From NCBI GenBank assembly GCA_003517945.1, contig DOZP01000345.1, positions 21,117 to 28,037 on the forward strand: a stretch of DNA of 6,921 bases, given 5' to 3'. The DNA is from Porphyromonadaceae bacterium (GTDB taxonomy: Bacteria; Bacteroidota; Bacteroidia; Bacteroidales; Tannerellaceae). The position numbers and the translations under genes were made by a program. Shown piece after piece: positions 1-5,109 of the stretch. The notes beneath the pieces were generated by a model, which ran no database searches, had not been told where the DNA came from, and worked only from the letters and a program-made list of their open reading frames with translations. The number at the start of each line of letters is the position of its first letter. Position 1 is the first letter of the stretch.

Positions 1-1190
1 TGCTTGCCGGCTTCGTTCACTTTATATGCAGACTGATTGACTTGTAATTCAATCATTTCGCGTGCGCTTTCATATTCCAGGCGTTTGATCAGCGTTTCCG
101 CGCGCGCTGCGTTTCTCTTATGAGATCCTTCCCACCATCCGGAAATCGGCACCTGAACGGCAACGCCAACATTATACATACCTGAAAATTCATTTTTATA
201 GCCGTTATACGTATTCGGATTCATTACGATATAATTGGCGGTCAGCGCTACATTCGGCAACATATCAGCCGAAACGATCCGTTCTTTTTTCTTATAAATG
301 TTTGTAACCAGTTCCAGGCTTTTCAGTTCCTGCCGGTTTGCGAATGCTGTGTGTACGTCCGGAAAGGCTGTTGTTTTACGTACCGGCAAGCGATCTGTTT
401 CCTCATCTGCGAGTTTTACCGGGGAAGTCAGTTCAAGACCACAGATCTGAGCCAGCAACATACGTGACAAGGTTAGCCCGTTATTTACTTTTGTCTGCGC
501 CATTTCAGCCTCGTTTAGTTTTACCTTTACGGATAATCCGTCCGCTTTCGTTGCCACCCCTTCACGGATCATGGCGGCCATATCACTATCCGTTTTTTTC
601 AGCATTTCAACATATTGATCCGCCAACTTTTTTTTGTTCACAAGCGAGATGACTTGCCAGTATGCTTCATCCGTCTGATAGATGACTTCTTCGAGTTGTA
701 CATTGTTCATCGATTTAGCCAGTTCTTTCGCATAACTTGTTATCTGGTTGTACGATATGATTTTACCGCCCATGAATACGGGTTGTACAAGTGAAATATT
801 TCCGATCCAGACGTTTTTAAAATCAAGGTGTGTGGCTCCTTTTATTTCGTTTCCTGCCGTTTGCAATGCGTGCGCCAAATCCGGAAAATTCTGCAGGATC
901 GGTTCCAGTTCCCGCATGAGGGCAGGCAATAGTTTTAATTCACTATAGTCAATCAGTTCGAGATCTTTTTGATTTCGCAAGTATGTTCCCATAGCCGATA
1001 CCTGGGGAAAATAGTTTGTGCGCGCCGCTTTCCGCTCCTGCTCCGCCTTATGTATTCCGGCGGCGGAGATTTTAAGTTCTTTGTTGTTATCAATCGCTAA
1101 TTGGCGGCATTTTTCAAGAGACAACGTTTCTTGTCCGCTTATATGAGCCGTACAAAATAATAAAATACTTAGTAAGATTTTAAGTTTCAT
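1..1190 (-). CDS. TolC-family outer-membrane efflux protein (C-terminus beyond window)
   Basis: This is the outer-membrane channel component of a tripartite export or multidrug efflux system; it would form a trimeric barrel and periplasmic tunnel with an adaptor and an inner-membrane pump. I translated 396 residues with no stop down to base 1, so the C-terminus (roughly 50-100 residues for this family) is missing. Residues 1-20 are a signal peptide (MKLKILLSILLFC, then a small-residue stretch ending in SGQ). The mature start has the family's LSLEKCRQLAIDNNKELK (residues 23-40), followed by the usual NYFPQVSA and a later DMLPNVALTANY, the equivalent points of the two OEP repeats. Long alpha-helical, Glu/Lys/Ala-rich stretches lie between. 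The ATG is fixed by an in-frame TAA two codons upstream. The Cys at residue 13 is not in a lipobox, so it is probably not a lipoprotein. It is divergent from the AraC-type gene. Family assignment is firm; the substrate is unknown. Confidence 0.93.
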   Translation of the reverse strand, partial: MKLKILLSILLFCTAHISGQETLSLEKCRQLAIDNNKELKISAAGIHKAEQERKAARTNYFPQVSAMGTYLRNQKDLELIDYSELKLLPALMRELEPILQNFPDLAHALQTAGNEIKGATHLDFKNVWIGNISLVQPVFMGGKIISYNQITSYAKELAKSMNNVQLEEVIYQTDEAYWQVISLVNKKKLADQYVEMLKKTDSDMAAMIREGVATKADGLSVKVKLNEAEMAQTKVNNGLTLSRMLLAQICGLELTSPVKLADEETDRLPVRKTTAFPDVHTAFANRQELKSLELVTNIYKKKERIVSADMLPNVALTANYIVMNPNTYNGYKNEFSGMYNVGVAVQVPISGWWEGSHKRNAARAETLIKRLEYESAREMIELQVNQSAYKVNEAGK

Positions 1191-1225
1191 TTTTTATATG
1201 TTTATTATTTAATCATTTCAGGTCG

Positions 1226-1233
1226 CAAAGATA
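1226..1233 (-). promoter_or_regulatory. -7 box of the tolC-like gene promoter
   Basis: On the minus strand this reads TATCTTTG, an exact match to the Bacteroidetes sigma-ABfr -7 consensus TAnnTTTG. It lies 35 bases upstream of the ATG, giving a leader of about 30 bases with no Shine-Dalgarno site. I see no good TTTG -33 element at the expected distance; instead that position is covered by the promoter-proximal copy of the direct repeat at 1252-1291. This is what an activator-dependent promoter would look like. The box is seen in the sequence; its use is inferred. Confidence 0.6.
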
Positions 1234-1251
1234 GGCGATATTGTTCATGCC

Positions 1252-1291
1252 GGAATGTTTAAATTGTCTTGCGAAATGTCTGAATTGTCTT
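1252..1291. promoter_or_regulatory. Tandem direct-repeat operator, likely AraC-family binding site
   Basis: Two 19-bp direct repeats, GGAATGTTTAAATTGTCTT at 1252-1270 and GAAATGTCTGAATTGTCTT at 1273-1291, match at 16 of 19 positions and are offset by 21 bp, two helical turns. Each contains two TGTYT cores, so four cores occur at offsets of 9, 12 and 9 bp. This is the architecture expected for a dimer of AraC-type proteins, each with two helix-turn-helices. Relative to the predicted tolC start site the copies cover about -31 to -49 and -52 to -70, overlapping the missing -33 element. They are also about 50-90 bases upstream of the predicted araC start site, so autoregulation is possible. The repeats are seen; the protein that binds them is inferred. 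Confidence 0.6.
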
Positions 1292-1330
1292 TAAATGAGA
1301 AATAATGAATGTTATTGTTGCAATAATGTT

Positions 1331-1338
1331 TATTTTTG
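1331..1338 (+). promoter_or_regulatory. -7 box of the AraC-family gene promoter
   Basis: TATTTTTG matches the Bacteroidetes -7 consensus TAnnTTTG. A start site near 1344 would give a leader of about 90 bases to the ATG at 1435, or about 30 bases to the TTG at 1375. No clear -33 element is visible 19-21 bases upstream. A 6-bp inverted repeat (TTATTG, 3-base centre, CAATAA; 1312-1326) lies immediately upstream of the box. Confidence 0.45.
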
Positions 1339-1434
1339 CCATGAAGTAAGGAGGTCTTTTAAGCCTGTTTTTACTTGGATAATACATCAAAGATAATAGA
1401 AAAAAGTGTTAAATTCAAAATAAGTTATGTTCGA

Positions 1435-2322
1435 ATGGAAATAGATCGTTTAAATGTTGAGCGTTTTACGGAGAATCCTGAAGAATTGCGGCAAGACGTA
1501 ATATTAAAATACTTTGAAATTTCGGGGAAGGAAGACAGCGTTATCGGAATTGAACATTTTCCGAAAATTGTAGAAGCCGGCTTTGTGGCAATTTGCATCG
1601 AAGGGGCATGTGAACTGATGCTTGATCATGCGGTTTACAACTTTAAAGCCGGTCAGATCTGTGTCGGTTTTACGGCGACGGTTGTGCAGACCTTGTGGAA
1701 AAGCCGGGATTTTGTATGCGTACTGCTTGCCGCGAATATTGACTTTCTCAGAAACATAAACATACCCTCTGTTTCGGATTTATTTATCTCCATACGCAGT
1801 AATCCCTGCACCTCGCTTTCCGATGAGGACAAAGTCGCTTTGCCGGCTTATTTCAAATATATACAATCTGTTTATCAACGGAAAGAACATGCTTACTACA
1901 TGGAAATCACCAAACAACTTCTGTTGGTCTTATGTTATGAAGTGGCGGCTATTTATCAGCAGAACCGGCCTTCTAAAAAGCAGATATATTCCTATAAGGA
2001 CACTGTATTCCGTGATTTTGTACGTTTACTTTCTTCCAAATACCAGGAAGAACGGCGTGTTGCATACTATGCAGAAATACTATGTATTACACCCAAATAT
2101 TTGTCTGCTGTCGTGAAGGAAGTTTCCAATAAAACCGCTGCCGAATGGATAGATGACTATGTATTGCGTAATGCGAAAATCCTCCTGACAACAACGACGC
2201 TGACCATACAACAAATTTCGGATCAACTAAATTTTCCCAACCCTTCGTTTTTTACACAATATTTTAAGCGCGCAATGGGTAAAACGCCGAAGGCTTTCCG
2301 CAATACCACGAGTGTAAAATAG
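1435..2322 (+). CDS. AraC-family transcriptional regulator
   Basis: This is a DNA-binding regulator, probably activating the divergent efflux gene. From the ATG at 1435 it is 295 residues, typical of the family. The N-terminal half (about residues 35-110) is a beta-rich cupin-like sensing region. The C-terminal ~90 residues are the double helix-turn-helix: the first reads YYAEILCITPKYLSAVVKEV (211-230), and the second spans about 257-289 with TIQQISDQLNFPNPSFFTQYF followed by the signature GKTPKAFR. The usual G of the second HTH (LGF) is replaced by N. Start choice is uncertain: an in-frame TTG at 1375 would add 20 residues, and an in-frame TAA at 1360 excludes anything further upstream. A TAAGGAGG at 1347-1354 is 20 bases from the TTG, too far for normal use. 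I prefer the ATG because the N-terminus then fits related regulators. The effector is unknown. Confidence 0.93.
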   Translation: MEIDRLNVERFTENPEELRQDVILKYFEISGKEDSVIGIEHFPKIVEAGFVAICIEGACELMLDHAVYNFKAGQICVGFTATVVQTLWKSRDFVCVLLAANIDFLRNINIPSVSDLFISIRSNPCTSLSDEDKVALPAYFKYIQSVYQRKEHAYYMEITKQLLLVLCYEVAAIYQQNRPSKKQIYSYKDTVFRDFVRLLSSKYQEERRVAYYAEILCITPKYLSAVVKEVSNKTAAEWIDDYVLRNAKILLTTTTLTIQQISDQLNFPNPSFFTQYFKRAMGKTPKAFRNTTSVK

Positions 2323-2420
2323 TTAAAAAGAATAAATTTTGCACTTTTTTGTTCTAAAATATATTTCAGTATATTATTTTTATGTATCTTTGGAGTTCCC
2401 TTCCTGAAAAAAATATAATT
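2323..2420 (+). promoter_or_regulatory. Intergenic region with promoter of the propeller lipoprotein gene
   Basis: The gap is very AT-rich and holds a perfect -7 box TATCTTTG at 2385-2392. A weak candidate -33 element (TTTC, 2364-2367) lies 17 bases before the box. The predicted start site near 2399 leaves a leader of about 22 bases ending in an A-rich run (A7 at 2407-2413) just ahead of the ATG, with no Shine-Dalgarno site. I found no GC-rich hairpin that would act as a terminator for the AraC gene, so some readthrough is possible. Confidence 0.5.
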
Positions 2421-3584
2421 ATGAGAACATATACCTATTTACTTATTTGTGTCATGATAGCATTCTATTCTTGTACAAATAAATCTAATTCAAATCTATC
2501 TCACCTTACGGATATTATTATTACTCCTTCAGATATTGAGCCTTCTTTTGATATTGCTAATTATATTTCCGATGACTTTGATATTATTGCATTGGAAACT
2601 AATGAGGAATGTTTAATAGCAGGCATAAACGATGTTATATATATAAATGAAAAATACTATATTTTGGACAAACAGACAAGTTCGATTTTCGTTTTTGACT
2701 CTCAAGGGAAATATATTTCGAAATTATTCAAAAAAGGGGAGGGGCCGGATGAGTATACCAGCTTGGACGCTTTTGTTGTGATAGGGAATGATATTTGGAT
2801 ATCTGATACAAATATAAGGGTACTCATAGGGTATAATAGTAATTTCGATTTAATTAAAAAGATAAATTTATGGGATAAGATGACAGTTAATGATTTAGCT
2901 GTTATGGATAATTATATATGTATGGCATCAAACTGGAGTGGTTTGTATGATAACAACATACAGTTAGGTTTGTATGGTATTCATAATGAAGAAATGAAAG
3001 GCCTTATATATGTTCCTGAAATACCTGAATATGCTGCTCGCTTTACTAAAACCTCTCAGCTATCAATGTCGGGAGATAGTTGTTTATTTATTTACTCATA
3101 CTGTGATTCTATATTTCAGATTAAGCATGATAGTGTTATTCCTCAATACAGGATTGCCTTCAAAGAGAGATATAAGGATATTCCGTATTCAATAGAAGAC
3201 TATATAAATCCAGATAAAGGAGAAATAATAAAAGGCATTGAAGATATAAAGCAAATTAATAACAATATTTTGTTAGGATATATTGATAACGGTATATTTA
3301 TATCAGCCGTATATAATATTGATAAAAATCAGTCGCAATCTTATTCTCATTTATCTCATTCCGGTTTGGGTAACATGAAAATATTTCAATATGCTACATA
3401 TATCAATGATGATTACATCCTATCAACCTATGAACTGACTGAGGTCTTTAATGATAAACAATTAAGTTTTATTCCGGACTTTAACTTGATTGAAAACGAA
3501 GAAGATAAAAAGAAAATAGAACAAGTTGTATCCGGTCTAAATATGGAATCTAATCCTATATTAGTAAAATTTAAGTTGAAGTAG
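2421..3584 (+). CDS. 6-bladed beta-propeller lipoprotein
   Basis: This is a 387-residue predicted lipoprotein of the 6-bladed beta-propeller family that is abundant in Bacteroidales. Residues 1-18 are a lipoprotein signal (MRTYTYLLICVMIAFYSC), with Cys18 as the likely lipidated residue in a loose lipobox FYSC. The family hallmark is the early GEGPDEY loop (106-112) followed by SLDAFVVIGNDIWISDT, the blade-to-blade pattern of hydrophobic strands ending in a Asp/Asn turn. Further strand repeats continue to the C-terminus. An ATG at 2382 in the same frame would add 13 residues, but it would place the -7 box inside the coding region, so I chose 2421. The gene has its own promoter and no partner on the same strand. 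Two lines I counted were about 28-32% GC and one only 18%, clearly lower than the flanking tolC-like and hydrolase genes. Its function is not known; a surface or periplasmic binding role is a guess. Confidence 0.85.
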   Translation: MRTYTYLLICVMIAFYSCTNKSNSNLSHLTDIIITPSDIEPSFDIANYISDDFDIIALETNEECLIAGINDVIYINEKYYILDKQTSSIFVFDSQGKYISKLFKKGEGPDEYTSLDAFVVIGNDIWISDTNIRVLIGYNSNFDLIKKINLWDKMTVNDLAVMDNYICMASNWSGLYDNNIQLGLYGIHNEEMKGLIYVPEIPEYAARFTKTSQLSMSGDSCLFIYSYCDSIFQIKHDSVIPQYRIAFKERYKDIPYSIEDYINPDKGEIIKGIEDIKQINNNILLGYIDNGIFISAVYNIDKNQSQSYSHLSHSGLGNMKIFQYATYINDDYILSTYELTEVFNDKQLSFIPDFNLIENEEDKKKIEQVVSGLNMESNPILVKFKLK

Positions 3585-3599
3585 TATGAAATTTTCAAT

Positions 3600-3640
3600 A
3601 AAAATCATACAGCCGACAGAGTTTGAATTACACTCCCGGC
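3600..3640 (-). terminator. Possible weak terminator of the AlbA_2 gene
   Basis: On the minus strand, starting 10 bases after the stop codon at 3651, an imperfect hairpin can be drawn: GCCG, one bulged base, GAGT, a 9-base loop, ACTC, TGT, CGGC. A run of five T follows after seven bases. The stem is interrupted and the T run is displaced, so this is a weak candidate. On the plus strand there is no T run, so it would not serve the propeller gene. Confidence 0.3.
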
Positions 3641-3650
3641 GATTGCATAT

Positions 3651-5030
3651 CTATTTCAAATAGTATCCTCCGGTTTTAGGTGCACCTCTGAACTCAATTC
3701 TCTCTTCTTTTTTCAATAAATCCAGGTATCGCATGGTTGTGCGCCAACTTTTTCCGATTTGTTTTGCTATGTCAGAAGCAGATTGGCCTTCGTTGTTGGT
3801 AATAAGATTAAATACAGTGTCTTTTATGTCATTCTTGCTTTTTACTATGTCATTTACTATGCCATCATTGACGTTTATGGGGTTATTTTTCTTTGCTCGC
3901 TTAAATTCAACCGTAAAAAATCCACCATCCGTAGTAAAAATCGGTTCGGGAAGTCCGGCTTCCTGCATTTCTTTCCGCATACGAGGAATACCCGATGCGA
4001 CCTGTTCTACCAAGTCCATACGGGTAAACAATCCGAATACTAAAGGATTGCGAGTCATACTCTTACGCCCGAAATCTCTCTGTACACCCATCAACAAACC
4101 ACCGGGATTAGATATTTCAACACGGTCATCATAGATTTCAATCATTGTTACAGCTCCCTGTTCATAATAATCACGATGTGAAAGCGCATTAATAATGGCT
4201 TCTTTAAAAACCGTCAGCGGAATCTCCCAAATTTCTTTTCGGGGTCCCGTTCCCTCAATGATATATGCTACTTCCAATTTATCTTTTACCCATGCTTCTG
4301 CCTGAATATATTGTTGGTACAATGGGCCACCATATGTTTTATCATCAATAATATAGACTTTCGTTGTCCCTTTGAACCGGACACAGCGAACAATAGCTTG
4401 AGGGAAAAAGGCTTCCGGTTGCTGTCCGAAGAACAATACCCCACCATTCTTTATTATTCCTGATTCATCAAAGGCTTGCAAATTATTTAATATTTGATGG
4501 GTGGACACATTACCGGAAATGGATGATGCAAGTATAAATTGTTTGAAATTTTTCTTATCGAGTTCTTCGTCCATGTTAAAACGTGGACATGGAACGGCAT
4601 CGAAATAGATACGGTTACTGTTCTGAAAGAAACTTCTTATTTCTTCGGCGGTTATCAATTTTTGCGAGTTTGTACCTTCCCGCACATAGATAGTACCGGA
4701 AGTTACATAAGGCTTGTCTTTTCCCGAAAGGACATCCATGACCCAAACAGTTTTTCCGTCAACGTCTACTGTATATGTATTCACGCTAATTGCGGGAGAT
4801 ATATCCCTAATGGCATCCTGAATGGCCGAACGTTTCGTATTATCTATTGTCGCACCGACAATTTGATTTTTGTTGTTGATACCAATTAATATATAACCAC
4901 CTTCGCTATTGGCAAAAGCACAAACGTCCTGCGACAGTTCCCTAACCTTTGAAGGAACACTAAGTTTGAAATCGGCGTTATAACCTTCGCCACTGCTTGC
5001 TATGGATTTTATTTCTTCCGGTGTCAACAT
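3651..5030 (-). CDS. AlbA_2 / RecG-C-like ATP-binding protein with C-terminal HTH
   Basis: This is a 459-residue protein of the family often annotated as divergent AAA-4 or 'ATP-dependent DNA helicase RecG-related'; it has no helicase domain. Residues ~10-135 are an AlbA_2 (Schlafen-type) nucleic-acid-binding domain, shown by NADFKLS (18-24), CAFANSEGGYILIGI (37-51) and IYVREG (114-119). Residues ~270-375 are a GHKL-type ATP-binding fold (HATPase_c_4): the N-box FKEAIINALSHRDYY (275-289, with Glu277 and Asn281) and the G1-like box YDDRVEISNPGGL (300-312). A low-complexity Asn/Asp/Val linker (383-403) leads to a winged helix-turn-helix (about 404-459; ASDIAKQIGKSWRTTMRYLDLL, 418-439). Family members are proposed transcription regulators, and some occur near defence or mobile loci; the actual role here is unknown. 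It is convergent with the propeller gene and 79 bases downstream of the hydrolase on the same strand. The start ATG is preceded by a plausible promoter. Confidence 0.9.
   Translation of the reverse strand: MLTPEEIKSIASSGEGYNADFKLSVPSKVRELSQDVCAFANSEGGYILIGINNKNQIVGATIDNTKRSAIQDAIRDISPAISVNTYTVDVDGKTVWVMDVLSGKDKPYVTSGTIYVREGTNSQKLITAEEIRSFFQNSNRIYFDAVPCPRFNMDEELDKKNFKQFILASSISGNVSTHQILNNLQAFDESGIIKNGGVLFFGQQPEAFFPQAIVRCVRFKGTTKVYIIDDKTYGGPLYQQYIQAEAWVKDKLEVAYIIEGTGPRKEIWEIPLTVFKEAIINALSHRDYYEQGAVTMIEIYDDRVEISNPGGLLMGVQRDFGRKSMTRNPLVFGLFTRMDLVEQVASGIPRMRKEMQEAGLPEPIFTTDGGFFTVEFKRAKKNNPINVNDGIVNDIVKSKNDIKDTVFNLITNNEGQSASDIAKQIGKSWRTTMRYLDLLKKEERIEFRGAPKTGGYYLK
3841..3864. repeat. 12-bp in-frame tandem repeat in the linker of the AlbA_2 protein
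   Basis: TTTACTATGTCA (3841-3852) is followed directly by TTTACTATGCCA (3853-3864), differing at one base. On the coding strand each copy contributes four codons, giving the peptide series NDGIV, NDIV and a more degenerate NDIK nearby. It sits in the low-complexity linker between the ATPase-like domain and the C-terminal HTH. Confidence 0.7.
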
Positions 5031-5049
5031 ACTATTTCTATTTCACTTG

Positions 5050-5057
5050 TAAAGATA
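5050..5057 (-). promoter_or_regulatory. Candidate -7 box of the AlbA_2 gene
   Basis: The minus strand reads TATCTTTA, one base from the TAnnTTTG consensus, 20 bases before the ATG at 5030. No convincing -33 element was found. The 79-base gap to the hydrolase stop codon contains no hairpin terminator that I can see, so the gene might also be read from upstream. Confidence 0.35.
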
Positions 5058-5109
5058 TGCATAATTCCCTGAAGATTACAGTTGATTAAACTTATCCATT
5101 GCATTTATT

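Noticed and set aside
338..948. Plus-strand open frames of 104 and 66 codons opposite the tolC-like gene
   Set aside because: They lie antisense to a continuous, clearly recognisable TolC-family frame, have no family features, and no promoter was noticed.
1341..1349. ATG-AAG-TAA mini reading frame in the AraC leader as an attenuator
   Set aside because: The predicted transcription start is near 1344, so this ATG would probably not be in the transcript.
1823..2116. 97-codon plus-strand frame inside the AraC gene
   Set aside because: It is a shifted frame within the well-recognised regulator, with an implausible composition.
2382..2384. Upstream ATG as start of the propeller lipoprotein
   Set aside because: It would put 13 non-signal-like residues ahead of the lipoprotein signal and overlaps the predicted -7 promoter box at 2385-2392.
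3587..3597. TGAAA-T-TTTCA palindrome after the propeller gene as a terminator
   Set aside because: The stem is only five AT-rich pairs with a one-base centre and no T run follows.
3733..4889. Plus-strand frames of 133, 94 and 116 codons opposite the AlbA_2 gene
   Set aside because: They are antisense shadows; the minus-strand frame has clear AlbA_2, ATPase-like and HTH motifs throughout.
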